Of a stretch of 64,000 bases of DNA, positions 9,782 to 19,398 are shown piece by piece. A program made the position numbers and the translations under genes. The notes below the pieces were generated by a model that saw only the letters and a program-made list of their open reading frames with translations, ran no database searches and was not told the DNA's origin. Within the stretch, counting starts at the first letter, position 1. Each line of letters starts with the position of its first letter. The DNA lies in NCBI RefSeq assembly GCF_002982075.1, contig NZ_PUEJ01000003.1, positions 496,001-560,000 on the forward strand, in the 5' to 3' direction. This stretch comes from Labrys okinawensis. GTDB lineage: Bacteria; Pseudomonadota; Alphaproteobacteria; Rhizobiales; Labraceae.

Positions 9782-9898
9782 GAATCGATAAGGCTATAAG
9801 AATCAACCTTCACGTGATTTGTCTAGAGTCGCCGTGAACACTTTTTTAATTATTTGTGGCCGTTTGCGGCTGAAAAGCGAAGAATTCGCGCCCGATTC
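9782..9898 (-). promoter_or_regulatory. pleC upstream region with four GANTC (CcrM) sites
   Basis: The 360-bp gap 9720-10079 holds no credible gene and should carry the promoter of the leftward kinase. It is locally AT-rich near 9838-9855 and contains GANTC at 9782, 9800, 9826 and 9894, i.e. 63-179 bp before the start codon. GANTC is the CcrM methylation target in alphaproteobacteria. I found no clear TTAA-N7-TTAA CtrA site. Confidence 0.5.
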
Positions 9899-10079
9899 AA
9901 GACAAAATCTTGATCGTTCGGCTACATCTATGGGGATGAAAACTCACCGCCACAAGATATGGTGGGATGCGGCTGCTTTTCGTCGGATGCAGCCTATGAA
10001 TGCTTCCCTAGAGGCACCAGTACTCTCGATTGCAACGGTCCGCAGGAGCCGAGCCGATCGCATAGTTGCAATGATTGCT

Positions 10080-12701
10080 TCATGCAAGTGATCTTTGCGC
10101 GATGTCGGCAACGTCGCGCGACAATCCCGGGCGCCTTGCGATATCGCGCAGGGTCGCGGCCGCCAGGGTGCGCCTGCCCTGCTCGAGGGAGCGCCAGGTC
10201 TTGAACGCGACGAGGAGCCGGGCTGCCAATTGCGGGTTCTTCGGGTCGATGGCCAGGATGATGTCGGCAACGAAGCGATAGCCTTCGCCGTCGGGGCGAT
10301 TGAACTGCGTCTGATTGGCGGAACAGAACGTGCCGATCAAGGCCCTGACGCGATTGGGATTTTGCAGGGAGAAGGCAGGATCGTGCATGAGTTCCTTGAC
10401 GCGGTCCAGTGTGGCTTCGAGCGGCAGCATTGCTTGCACGCCCATCCATTTGTCGATGACCAGCGGATCGTCGTCGTAGCGTTGGCGGAAATTGCGCAGG
10501 GCCCGCTCGCCGGCCGGCGTGGCGGAAAGGGCCAGCGTGGCCAGCGCCGCCATTTCGTCGGTCATGTTGTCGGCGTTGTCGAATTGCGCTGTGGCTGCGT
10601 CGAGCGCCTGCGATGTGCCGCCGGCGCAGACCAGATCGAGTGCTCCGTTACGCAGGGAGCGTCGTCCCGCATCGGCCGCCTGGGGCGAATAGGGGCCCGG
10701 CACCGTCATGATTTCGATCGTGTGCAGCAATTCGGCCTGCAGTTTGCGGGCCAGCGTCTGCCGCAGGATCGAGCGAGCCTGATAGACGGCCCGGGGATCG
10801 ACATCACTGCCGATCTCGCGGGCGATGTCGGTCTCGCTGGGCAAAGCGAGGGAGAGTGCGGTGAAGGCCGGATCGGCGGCTCCCGCGGCAAGGAGGCCGC
10901 GGACGGCCGCGATGAAGCGCGGGTCGACCGGCGTGGCCGGGTTTTTGACCAGCCGCAGCAGCAGCTTGAGTGCGTAGCTCTGGGAGGCCTGCCAGCGATT
11001 GAAAGGGTCGCTGTCGGCCTTGAGCAAAGTGAGCAGGGCCTCCTCGTCGAGCGCAATCGTGAGCTTGACCGGAGCCGAGAAGCCGCGCAACAGCGAGGGA
11101 ACGGGGGCTTGGCGTACATTGCCGAACACGTAATTGCGCTCGGATTCGGCCAGGGCCACCAGACCGTCGAAGGGCTTGCCGTCGAGCGTGACGGGAAGAT
11201 CGCCCTCCTCGCCGACAAGGCCGAGGCGGATCGGAAACAGCATGGGCTGCTTGTTGGGCTGCCCCGGTGTCGGCGGCAGAATCTGCTTCAGGCTGAGGTG
11301 GTAGGTACCGGCCTGTTCGTCCCACCGTCCTTCGGCGCGGATCTCCGGCGTGCCCGACTGCTTGTACCAGAGCATGAACTGGCCGAGGTCACGGCGGCTT
11401 GCCTCGGCGAAGCAGGTCAGGAAATCCTCGATGGTGACCGCTTGCCCGTCATGGCGCTGGAAATAGAGGTCCATGCCGGCGGCGAAGGCCTCATCGCCGA
11501 TCAGGGTCTTGAGCATGCGCACGACCTCGGCGCCCTTCTCATAGACCGTGGCGGTATAGAAGTTGTTGATCTCGTTGTAGATTTCGGGGCGGACCGGATG
11601 GGCGAGGGGGCCGCCGTCCTCGGAGAATTGCTGGCTGCGCAGGAGCTTGACGTCATTGATGCGCTTGACGGGGCGCGAGCGCTGGTCGGAAGAGAATTCC
11701 TGGTCACGGAAGACCGTCAGGCCCTCCTTGAGGCAGAGCTGGAACCAGTCGCGGCAGGTGATGCGGTTGCCGGTCCAGTTGTGGAAATATTCATGCGCGA
11801 TAATGGCTTCAACGGCCGCGAAGTCGCTGTCCGTGGCCGTCTGGGGCAGGGCCAGCACGTATTTGTCGTTGAAGATATTGAGGCCCTTGTTCTCCATGGC
11901 GCCCATGTTGAAGTCGGACACGGCGACGATCATGAAGATATCGAGATCATATTCGCGGCCAAAGGCTTCCTCGTCCCAGCGCATGGAACGCTTGAGGGAA
12001 TCCATGGCATAGGCGCAGCGATCTTCCTTGCCATGCTCGACATAGATCTCCAGCCGCACCTGTCGCCCGGAACGCGTGGTGAAGCTGTCCGCCATCATGG
12101 CGAGATCGCCGGCGACCATGGCGAAGAGATAGGAAGGTTTCGGGAAGGGGTCGTGCCAGACGGCGTAATGGCGCCCGCCCTCCAGCGTGCCATGCTCGAT
12201 CCGGTTGCCGTTGGCGAGCAGGACCGGTGCCTCCTGGAACGAGGCTTCGATCCTCGTGGTGTAGACCGCCAGCACGTCCGGCCTGTCGAGGAAATAAGTG
12301 ATGCGCCGGAAGCCTTCGGCCTCGCATTGGGTGCAATAGGCCGAATTGGAGCGGTAGAGCCCCATCAACTGGGTATTGGCGGACGGATCGAGGCGCGTCT
12401 CGATCGCCAGCGTGAAAGGCTCGGCGGGCGGCTGGTGAAGACTGAAACCATTGGGCGAAACCGAATAGGCTTCCGATGGCAGCGACACGCCGTCGAGCCA
12501 GGCCTCCTCGAAGACGAGGCTGTCGCCGTCGAGCTTCAAGGCTTCCGTTTCCGTGCTCTGCGGGTTACGCCGTAGCGTCAGGGCGGAAACGATGCGGGTC
12601 TGTGTCCGCTCGAGCCGGATGTCCAGATGCACCGTGTCGATCAGGAAGGCGGGGACCCGGTAGTCGGCGAGGCGAACGGGTTCCAGGGCAGCTTCGGTCA
12701 T
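10080..12701 (-). CDS. pepN: Aminopeptidase N, M1 zinc metallopeptidase
   Basis: PepN removes N-terminal residues from peptides in the cytoplasm. The 873-residue product from ATG 12701 matches the bacterial PepN length of about 870, whereas the frame open to 12851 would add an unconserved 50-residue leader. Visible motifs are GAMEN at 267-271 for exopeptidase specificity, HEYFH at 303-307 supplying the zinc ligands and general base, and the downstream Glu ligand in LKEGLTVF. The remainder is the C-terminal helical domain of the family. It is monocistronic, with the leftward TetR gene ending 183 bp upstream. Confidence 0.95.
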   Translation of the reverse strand: MTEAALEPVRLADYRVPAFLIDTVHLDIRLERTQTRIVSALTLRRNPQSTETEALKLDGDSLVFEEAWLDGVSLPSEAYSVSPNGFSLHQPPAEPFTLAIETRLDPSANTQLMGLYRSNSAYCTQCEAEGFRRITYFLDRPDVLAVYTTRIEASFQEAPVLLANGNRIEHGTLEGGRHYAVWHDPFPKPSYLFAMVAGDLAMMADSFTTRSGRQVRLEIYVEHGKEDRCAYAMDSLKRSMRWDEEAFGREYDLDIFMIVAVSDFNMGAMENKGLNIFNDKYVLALPQTATDSDFAAVEAIIAHEYFHNWTGNRITCRDWFQLCLKEGLTVFRDQEFSSDQRSRPVKRINDVKLLRSQQFSEDGGPLAHPVRPEIYNEINNFYTATVYEKGAEVVRMLKTLIGDEAFAAGMDLYFQRHDGQAVTIEDFLTCFAEASRRDLGQFMLWYKQSGTPEIRAEGRWDEQAGTYHLSLKQILPPTPGQPNKQPMLFPIRLGLVGEEGDLPVTLDGKPFDGLVALAESERNYVFGNVRQAPVPSLLRGFSAPVKLTIALDEEALLTLLKADSDPFNRWQASQSYALKLLLRLVKNPATPVDPRFIAAVRGLLAAGAADPAFTALSLALPSETDIAREIGSDVDPRAVYQARSILRQTLARKLQAELLHTIEIMTVPGPYSPQAADAGRRSLRNGALDLVCAGGTSQALDAATAQFDNADNMTDEMAALATLALSATPAGERALRNFRQRYDDDPLVIDKWMGVQAMLPLEATLDRVKELMHDPAFSLQNPNRVRALIGTFCSANQTQFNRPDGEGYRFVADIILAIDPKNPQLAARLLVAFKTWRSLEQGRRTLAAATLRDIARRPGLSRDVADIAQRSLA

Positions 12702-12884
12702 AGGGGCTTCATTCCGGCAGGGACAATCTGAATCGTCTGTGCCTGCCATCATGGCGGATGTCCGGCCCGCGCCGCAACCCGGGCATTTTCCCATGGCGCG
12801 ATATGATCCTCCATGATGTCGGATCAATGTCGTGCCGGCCTCTTCTCCCAATCGCAGGATCGATCGGCTTTTCTCGAGACTGCC

Positions 12885-13451
12885 TTAGCCGACGACCGCA
12901 AGAATGGCCTTGGCCAGGTCCGGCGCGCGGTGGCGCAGCGGGCCTTGCAGCCTGCCATACAGGGTGAAGATGGCGGGCTGGGCGACGATGCCCAGCGACA
13001 TCGCCGTCAGCAGGTCGGCATCACGTTCGGGGATGTCGCCCCGGCGCATGGCGTCGGCGAAAATCGAGCGCACCGCCTCCACCACATTCTTTCCTGCTTC
13101 GTTGGGCACTTCCGCCAGATGAGTGTGCTGGGAAAGCAACAGGAAGGCGAAGAGGGCGCGATCCTCGTCGAACAAGGTGCAGAATACCTCGACGATGCGC
13201 CCGATCTTGGTATCGAATTCGGCGTGGGCCTGATCCGCCGCGAGGATGTCACCGGCAAGCCTGGCATAGCCATCGAGGAAGAGGGAGCGCGACAGGGCAT
13301 CCTTGGATGGGAAGTGGCGGTAGAGGGCAGCCTCCGCCACGCCCACGGCACCCGCGATGTCGCGGATCGAGGTCCCCGCCACGCCCTTTTGGGCAAACAG
13401 GCGCAGGGCCTCGGTCACGATCTTCGCGCGGGTCTTCGATCCGTCACGCAT
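12885..13451 (-). CDS. TetR-family repressor, probably of the acyltransferase fusion
   Basis: The 188-residue protein begins MRDGSKTRAKIV and carries a TetR helix-turn-helix at about 20-50 (GTSIRDIAGAVGVAEAALYRHF), followed by a helical ligand-binding domain. Its ATG lies inside the last codons of the upstream gene, with an 8-bp overlap (13444-13451), so the two are cotranscribed and probably translationally coupled. A perfect dyad sits at the promoter of that operon (17144-17175). Autoregulated control of phospholipid or acyl-chain repair is the natural inference, with an acyl-CoA or acyl-ACP as possible ligand. Confidence 0.88.
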   Translation of the reverse strand: MRDGSKTRAKIVTEALRLFAQKGVAGTSIRDIAGAVGVAEAALYRHFPSKDALSRSLFLDGYARLAGDILAADQAHAEFDTKIGRIVEVFCTLFDEDRALFAFLLLSQHTHLAEVPNEAGKNVVEAVRSIFADAMRRGDIPERDADLLTAMSLGIVAQPAIFTLYGRLQGPLRHRAPDLAKAILAVVG

Positions 13452-16400
13452 GGTTCCCGCCCGCTTCGTCTTGGATGGCCTTGGCCGGAGGCGGCGCTTC
13501 CGGTTCGGCGGCCTTGTCGGCGAGGGCGTGGGAAGCGCCGGCGGAACGGCCCGGTGCGGCAAGCGGGGCCGGCGGCGGGCGGTGGGCCTCCGGCTCGATG
13601 CCATTGCCCTGCGCAGGAGGCGGCGCGGAGGGCTTGGGCGGATCGGGCAAGTCCGGCAGCGGGGCCGGCGGGGTGACCTTGGCCTCACCGGCGCCGGCAT
13701 TGGCCTGGCGCTCCTTCAGCATCTTATTAAGGCCGACATAATCGGTCTTGCCGGTGCCCATCACCGGCATGGCGTCGATGATCATGATCTCCGAGGGGAT
13801 CATCAACTCGGCGGCATGCTTGTAGCGCAGATGCGCGATCACGTCGGCGCGGTTGGCCTGCTTGTGCGGCGTGACCAGCACCAGGCGCTCGCCCTTGCGC
13901 GGATCGGGCGTGGCCAGCACGGCGACCGGGCTCTCCGGCCAGAGGTCGGCAAGCATCGCCTCGACCGCGGCGAGCGAAACCATCTCGCCGCCGATCTTGG
14001 CGAAGCGCTTGGCCCGGCCCTTGATGGCGATGAAGCCCTGCGGATCGATGGTGACGATGTCGCCGGTGTCGTACCAGCCTCCTTCTGGCGCGGCGATTTC
14101 GCCGGGACGATCGGCCTTGAGATAGCCGAGCATCACATTGGGCCCGCGCACATGCAGGCGCCCGCCTTCCTCGATGCCGGGAACTTCCTCCAGCCGCGTC
14201 TCCATGTCCGGCAGAGCCCGGCCGACGGTGCCGTTCTTATTGAACATCGGCGTGTTCAGGGCCAGTATCGGCGAGGTCTCGGTGACGCCATAGCCCTCCA
14301 GGATACGCAGGCCGAACTTCTCGTTATAGGCCCGCCGCGTCTCTGCCTTCACAGGTTCGGCACCGGCCACGACATAGCGCAGCGAGCGGAAGTCGTAGGG
14401 GTTTGCCATTTTGGCATAGCCGGCGAGGAAGGTATCCGTGCCGAACAACGCGGTGGCGTTGGTGCCGTAGATCAGCTCGGGGATGATGCGGTAGTGCAGC
14501 GGGGTCGGGTAGAGGTAGAGCCTGACGCCGTTGACCAGCGGCAGGATCATGCCTCCGGTCAGGCCGAAGGAATGGAAGACCGGCAGCGCGTTGAAGACGA
14601 TGTCGCCGGGGCCGAAGTCGATGCGGGCACCGACCTGAGCGATGTTGGACAGGATGTTGCTGTGCGACAGCACCACACCCTTCGGTGCGCCCTCCGAGCC
14701 CGAGGTGAACAGGACGGCGGCAGGGGCGCCCGGGCCGGGCTTTGCATGAGCGCGCCCGGCGCCGAGGAGACCCCTCAGCTTGTCGGCGGTTCCGACCCCG
14801 GCGCGCACGTCCTCCAGCCAGACGAAGCGGACATGCGCCTCCATCGCGGCCACGACATCGCCGAGCCGGCCTTTCTCCACGAAGGCGCGGGACGACAGCA
14901 CCGTCTTCACCTGCGCGGTCTTGCAGGCCGAGATCAGGTTGGCCTGGCCGGCCGAGAAGTTCAGCATGGCCGGGATCCGGCCTGTCGACTGCAGGGCGAA
15001 GAAGGTGACGGCGACGGCATTGGCGTTGGGCAGGAGCACGCCGACATGCTCCCCCGGCGCGGTAAAGTCTACGAATTTACGCCCGAGCACGTTGATGCCG
15101 ATCAAGAGGCGCTTATAGGTGAGGGTGCCGCTGACCGGATCCTCCAGCACCACCCGCTTGCGGCCATATTTGTCGGCAGCCGCCACAAGGGCCCTGAAGA
15201 GATCGGTGTCGACGGAACTCGTTTTGTAGATGAGGTCCGACATCACGTCGTAGAGGGCAGCGCCGGCGGCCTGGCGGCGCTTCTTGCCGCGCAGCTCCTC
15301 GTCGATGGTGAGGCGCGTGGGCTCGGTGAAGGTCACCGTCACCTTGGGGAACCAGCGGCGCGACACCTTGTTGGCGTCGAGCCTGGTGAAGGGCGTACGC
15401 TCCAGGCCGTCGATGCGCATGGGCACGATGTCGGCATGCGACTTGTCGGCGATCAGGCCGGCGCCGTCATAGACCTTCATCAGTGCGCCGGTGACGGTAA
15501 GGCGTCCCTCGGGGAAGATCACCAGGGTCTCGCCGGCCTTCACCGCATTGATCAGCCCGCGCGTCGCCATCGGCTTGGTCGGGTCGAGCGGATAGGCCCG
15601 GCAGATCTTCAGGAAGGGCTTGACCCACCAGGCCTTGGCGATGGTGTGGTCGATGGCGAATACGGGATCCTTGTCGAGCAGGGCCAGGACGAGGCCGGCA
15701 TCGAGGAAGCTGACATGGTTGATCGCGATGATGCGATGGGGGGTCGGCGTCTCCAGGTTCTCGATGCCCTTGACCTCGAGCCGATAGAGCAGCCGGTAGA
15801 GCAGCAGGATGAAGTCGCGGAACCGGCTCATCGGCAGCACATAGAGCAGGACGATGCCGGCGATGATGTTGAGGATGGCGATGCCCAGGAAGGCCGTCGG
15901 GGTGGTCAGTCCGAATTGGGCTTGCAATAGGGACAGGCCGCCAGCACCCGCCACCATGAAAATGGCGGTGATGACGTTGCCACCGGCGATGACGCGAGCA
16001 CGTTCATCCTTGGGAGCCCAGTGCTGCACGGCGGCATAGGCGGGAACGATGAACAGACCTGCGGCAACGGCCGTCAGGATCAGCACGATCGTGGTCTGGA
16101 TGCCGTTGGCGCTGGCAAGGTAGCTCACGATGCTCAAGGGTACCTCGGAGCGCGTGGTTGCGAAGGCGATCAAGGCCACGACGAGGCAGAACACGCCCAT
16201 CAGGATGCAGCCGATCGGCGAGAGCAGCAGGATGATGCGGCCGGCGGCGAGACGGGCTGCCAGGATCGAGCCGAGAGCAATGCCAATCGAGAAAGCGGTG
16301 AAGAACAGCGAGTTCACCGTATTGTCGCCGCCGATGACATCGTGGGCGAGCGAGGTCGTCAAAGACAGGATGACAATGCCGATCAGCCAGAACCAGGCGA

Positions 16401-17097
16401 CGGCGAGGGAGCCGATCAGGAGCTTGCGGTCGTCTGCGACCAGACGAACCAGCTGATAGCTGGAGCGTACGATGTTCCAGTCCACCTTGAGGTCTGGCGC
16501 CGCTTGGCCGGTCGGTGGAATAGCGCGGGCGAACCACCAGCAGGCCACGGCGATCACGACCATGACGCCGGCCACCAGGGGGCTGGGCAGATCGGGCGCC
16601 ACGATATTGGCGCCGAGCGTGCCGATCAGGATCGAAAGGAAGGTGCCGGCCTCGATCAGGCCGTTGCCGGCAGGCAATTCCTCTGGGGCGAGATGGTCGG
16701 GCAGGATGCCGTATTTGACCGGTGTGAACAGGGTACCCAGGACGCCCATCGCCAACATGCTAAAGAGCAATACGGGAACCGAATGCATTGCGAAGCCGAC
16801 GGCAGCGATGGCAATGATAACGATCTCGACCAGCTTGATGCGCTGCGCCACCACGGCCTTGTCGTAGCGATCGGCCATTTGGCCCGCCAGACCGGACAGG
16901 AGCAGCCCTGGCGCCACCAGCAGGGCGCTCGCCAGCGAGACCAGGCTGTTGCTGCCTTCCATCGGGGCCGTCTGGGCTATGCCGTAAACAGCCAGGACGA
17001 TGAGGGCCTGCTTGATGAAATTGTCATTGAAGGCGCTGAAGAACTGGCTCCAGAACAGGGGCCAGAAGCGGCGGGCGGACATCAGCGATGCGAGCAT
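13444..17097 (-). CDS. aas: Fused MFS transporter, PlsC-type acyltransferase and acyl-ACP synthetase (LplT-Aas type)
   Basis: This 1217-residue protein joins three activities. Residues 1-430 are a 12-TM major facilitator domain resembling LplT. About 440-640 is a glycerophosphate/lysophospholipid acyltransferase domain with the HX4D motif in NHVSFLD near 459 and the FPEGR block. About 650-1150 is an AMP-dependent acyl ligase with FTSGSEGAPKG and GYGVTETSP. In E. coli, LplT and Aas are separate proteins that flip and reacylate lysophospholipids at the inner membrane; the fusion suggests the same salvage job. The last 60 residues are Pro/Ala-rich and probably disordered. Downstream and overlapping is the TetR gene. 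Confidence 0.93.
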   Translation of the reverse strand: MLASLMSARRFWPLFWSQFFSAFNDNFIKQALIVLAVYGIAQTAPMEGSNSLVSLASALLVAPGLLLSGLAGQMADRYDKAVVAQRIKLVEIVIIAIAAVGFAMHSVPVLLFSMLAMGVLGTLFTPVKYGILPDHLAPEELPAGNGLIEAGTFLSILIGTLGANIVAPDLPSPLVAGVMVVIAVACWWFARAIPPTGQAAPDLKVDWNIVRSSYQLVRLVADDRKLLIGSLAVAWFWLIGIVILSLTTSLAHDVIGGDNTVNSLFFTAFSIGIALGSILAARLAAGRIILLLSPIGCILMGVFCLVVALIAFATTRSEVPLSIVSYLASANGIQTTIVLILTAVAAGLFIVPAYAAVQHWAPKDERARVIAGGNVITAIFMVAGAGGLSLLQAQFGLTTPTAFLGIAILNIIAGIVLLYVLPMSRFRDFILLLYRLLYRLEVKGIENLETPTPHRIIAINHVSFLDAGLVLALLDKDPVFAIDHTIAKAWWVKPFLKICRAYPLDPTKPMATRGLINAVKAGETLVIFPEGRLTVTGALMKVYDGAGLIADKSHADIVPMRIDGLERTPFTRLDANKVSRRWFPKVTVTFTEPTRLTIDEELRGKKRRQAAGAALYDVMSDLIYKTSSVDTDLFRALVAAADKYGRKRVVLEDPVSGTLTYKRLLIGINVLGRKFVDFTAPGEHVGVLLPNANAVAVTFFALQSTGRIPAMLNFSAGQANLISACKTAQVKTVLSSRAFVEKGRLGDVVAAMEAHVRFVWLEDVRAGVGTADKLRGLLGAGRAHAKPGPGAPAAVLFTSGSEGAPKGVVLSHSNILSNIAQVGARIDFGPGDIVFNALPVFHSFGLTGGMILPLVNGVRLYLYPTPLHYRIIPELIYGTNATALFGTDTFLAGYAKMANPYDFRSLRYVVAGAEPVKAETRRAYNEKFGLRILEGYGVTETSPILALNTPMFNKNGTVGRALPDMETRLEEVPGIEEGGRLHVRGPNVMLGYLKADRPGEIAAPEGGWYDTGDIVTIDPQGFIAIKGRAKRFAKIGGEMVSLAAVEAMLADLWPESPVAVLATPDPRKGERLVLVTPHKQANRADVIAHLRYKHAAELMIPSEIMIIDAMPVMGTGKTDYVGLNKMLKERQANAGAGEAKVTPPAPLPDLPDPPKPSAPPPAQGNGIEPEAHRPPPAPLAAPGRSAGASHALADKAAEPEAPPPAKAIQDEAGGNHA

Positions 17098-17143
17098 CGG
17101 CTTGGGTTCCTGGATGGGCGCGTGGCGGCGCGGGAGAATCGCA

Positions 17144-17175
17144 TTTTAAGTTAGCGTTCGTTCACTAACTTAAAA
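17144..17175 (-). promoter_or_regulatory. Perfect TetR-type operator upstream of the LplT-Aas fusion
   Basis: TTTTAAGTTAG (17144-17154) and CTAACTTAAAA (17165-17175) are perfect 11-bp inverted arms around a 10-bp spacer that itself carries GTTCGTTCA. The site lies 47 bp before the start codon. On the minus strand TTGACG (17190-17195) could be a -35 with the -10 near 17167-17172, inside the operator. Arm sequence, AT content and the cotranscribed TetR gene argue for an operator rather than a terminator. Confidence 0.75.
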
Positions 17176-17275
17176 TATATGGTAAACCGCGTCAAGGAGA
17201 GGATTGTTTGCCGATATCGGCATGTGCGCCGTGGCACAACCGGAGGGCGATCGCCGGCTTGGCCGCGCGGGCAGA

Positions 17276-19087
17276 TTATCCTTCGCGCCGGATGACGTTC
17301 AGAAACAGGCTGCCATAGCGTTCGAGCTTGGCCTGGCCGACACCGGGCAGGGCCAGAAATTCGGACAGGCTGCCCGGCCGTTCGCTCGCCATGGCGCGGA
17401 GCGTGGTGTCGGCGAAGATCATGTAGGGCGGCACGCTCTGTTCGCGGGCGAGCCGGCTGCGCTCGGCCCGAAGGGCGGCGAACAGGGCGCCGTCGCGTTC
17501 CGACATCTCGATCTCGCTGCGCCGGGCGCGTTTGGCCTCGGTGCTCTTGCGCGGCCGGTCGCGGCGGAAGATGATCTGCCGCTCGCCCTTGAACACGGCC
17601 CGCGCTTCCTCGGCCAGGATCAGGGCGCCATGGGCTTCATGGTCGACATTGACCAGGCCGGCTGCCGTGAGCTGGCGCAGCACCGATTGCCAGGTGCGGG
17701 CCTCGATATCCTTGCCGGCCCCAAAGACGGGCTGGTTGTCGTGGCCGAAACGCTGGACCTTCTCGGTGACTCTGCCGGTGAGCACATCGATGATGTGGGC
17801 GGCGCCGAACATCTGGCCGGTGCGGTAGATCGCGGCCATCGCCTTGACGGCGGCATCGGTGCCGTCCCAGCTCTCGACCGGCGAAAGGCAAGTATCGCAA
17901 TTGCCGCAGCGGCCGGGATGGGCCTCGCCGAAATGGGCCAGGATAGCCTTACGTCGGCATTCGACAGTTTCGCAGATGCCGAGCAGGGCGTTGAGCTTGC
18001 CGAGTTCGACCCGCTTCACCGTCTCCGGTGCGTTGCCTTCCTGGATCATGCGGCGGCGCTGGACCACGTCGGCCATGCCGTAGCTCATCCAGGCATCCGA
18101 GGGCAGGCCGTCGCGTCCGGCCCGGCCCGTCTCCTGGTAATAGGCTTCCACCGAGGCCGGAATGTCGAGATGGGCGACATAGCGCACGTCCGGCTTGTCG
18201 ATGCCCATGCCGAAGGCGACGGTGGCGACCAGGCAGAGGCCTTCTTCCTCCAGGAAGGCGTCCTGGTTGGCGCTGCGAACACCGGCTTCCAGGCCGGCAT
18301 GATAGGGCAAGGCACGGATGCCCTGCTCGTTCAGCCACTGCGCCGTTTCCTCGACCTTGGCGCGTGACAGGCAATAGACGATGCCGCTATCGCCCTTGTG
18401 GCCGGCAAGGAAGGCCAGCAATTGCCGGCGGGCATTGTCTCGCTCGACGATGGCATAGCTGATATTGGGCCGGTCGAAGCTGGTGGCGAAGACTTCGGCC
18501 TCATTCAGACCGAGTCGCTCGATGATGTCGGCGCGGGTGACCGGATCGGCCGTGGCGGTGAGGGCGATGCGCGGCACGCCGGGAAAGGACGCGGCGAGGC
18601 CGCCGAGCTCGCGATATTCGGGCCGGAAGTCGTGGCCCCACTGGCTGACGCAATGGGCCTCGTCGATGGCGAAGAGCGCGATGTCGGCATCGGCGATCAG
18701 CGATTGGAAGCCTTGCGTCGCCACGCGTTCGGGGGCGACGTAGAGCAGGTCGAGCTGGCCGTCCATCAGCGAGCGGCGGACCTTGTAGGCCTCCTCGCGC
18801 GACAGCGACGAATTGAGCGCCGCGGCGCGCACGCCGGCCTGCTTGAGGGCTTCGACCTGGTCGCGCATCAGAGCGATCAGCGGCGAGACCACGATGCCGA
18901 CGCCGCGCCGGCACAGGGCCGGGATCTGGTAGCACAGCGATTTGCCCGCTCCCGTCGGGAACAGCACCACCGCATCGCCGCCCCCGGTGACATGGCGCAC
19001 CACCGCCTCCTGCTGGCCACGAAAAGCCGCGTAGCCGAATACGCTGTTGAGGACGGCGAGAGGATCTCGGGGAGATGAGAGGGTCAT
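17276..19087 (-). CDS. recQ: ATP-dependent DNA helicase RecQ
   Basis: RecQ unwinds DNA 3' to 5' in the RecF recombination pathway. The 603 residues match the family length (E. coli 609). Visible are Walker A in [15 protein letters not shown], the DEAH box in [19 protein letters not shown], motif VI in [10 protein letters not shown], the zinc-binding cysteines of the RQC region ([12 protein letters not shown], then CGNCDTC), and a C-terminal HRDC domain ending [13 protein letters not shown]. It is transcribed leftward from the divergent region shared with the COG0523 GTPase. A GTTCG-N6-CGAAC dyad at 19221-19236 lies upstream but is not a canonical SOS box. Confidence 0.96.
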   Translation of the reverse strand: MTLSSPRDPLAVLNSVFGYAAFRGQQEAVVRHVTGGGDAVVLFPTGAGKSLCYQIPALCRRGVGIVVSPLIALMRDQVEALKQAGVRAAALNSSLSREEAYKVRRSLMDGQLDLLYVAPERVATQGFQSLIADADIALFAIDEAHCVSQWGHDFRPEYRELGGLAASFPGVPRIALTATADPVTRADIIERLGLNEAEVFATSFDRPNISYAIVERDNARRQLLAFLAGHKGDSGIVYCLSRAKVEETAQWLNEQGIRALPYHAGLEAGVRSANQDAFLEEEGLCLVATVAFGMGIDKPDVRYVAHLDIPASVEAYYQETGRAGRDGLPSDAWMSYGMADVVQRRRMIQEGNAPETVKRVELGKLNALLGICETVECRRKAILAHFGEAHPGRCGNCDTCLSPVESWDGTDAAVKAMAAIYRTGQMFGAAHIIDVLTGRVTEKVQRFGHDNQPVFGAGKDIEARTWQSVLRQLTAAGLVNVDHEAHGALILAEEARAVFKGERQIIFRRDRPRKSTEAKRARRSEIEMSERDGALFAALRAERSRLAREQSVPPYMIFADTTLRAMASERPGSLSEFLALPGVGQAKLERYGSLFLNVIRREG

Positions 19088-19304
19088 GCCTGCAGGATGC
19101 GCCTTCGATGCCTGATTCCATTCTATGGCGTTCGGTGAGGCTTACCCGACCAGGCTCGTGATTCGAAAATCTCTGGCATTGGATTCCTCCGCCGCCAGGC
19201 AATTCCGGTGGAATAATCTCGTTCGTCTGAGCGAACTCCGCTTCTGAGCGAGGATGCCGGCGGCTCCTGCGACGGAACTGAAGGGCTTGCTTGCGATCTC
19301 ATAA

Positions 19305-19322
19305 GTTATGTTATAACATTTC
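19305..19322 (+). promoter_or_regulatory. Zur-type operator upstream of the COG0523 GTPase
   Basis: GTTATGTTATAACATTTC contains the perfect palindrome TGTTATAACA (19309-19318), and its right half TATAACATTTC equals one half of the E. coli Zur consensus as I remember it. It sits 77 bp before the start of the GTPase gene, and TATAAC within it may be part of the -10. The rest of the 311-bp divergent region 19088-19398 holds no other gene. Confidence 0.65.
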
Positions 19323-19398
19323 ATATAGATGGAAACTCAGTCGACCGCCATGGCATCGACATGCCCGTTTTCGCAATGGATCAAGGAATTCCGACATC

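Noticed and set aside
9819..10091. 90-codon open frame in the pleC upstream region
   Set aside because: No ribosome-binding site, atypical composition, and it runs into the end of pepN.
12885..13700. N-terminally extended TetR starting at 13700
   Set aside because: The extra 83 residues are Arg/Pro-rich and antisense-like within the previous gene's end; the start at 13451 gives a normal TetR length.
10095..15930. Very long open frames on the plus strand opposite pepN (10095-12575) and opposite the LplT-Aas fusion (13357-15930)
   Set aside because: They are antisense to clear, motif-bearing genes; the products are Gly/Arg/His/Asp-rich without domains, a usual effect of high G+C codon bias.
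17144..17175. Reading the dyad before the LplT-Aas gene as the recQ terminator
   Set aside because: The stem is AT-rich with a 10-bp spacer and overlaps a plausible promoter; operator is a better fit.
19221..19236. GTTCG-N6-CGAAC dyad upstream of recQ as an SOS (LexA) box
   Set aside because: The alphaproteobacterial box is a direct GTTC-N7-GTTC repeat; this is an inverted arrangement with different spacing.
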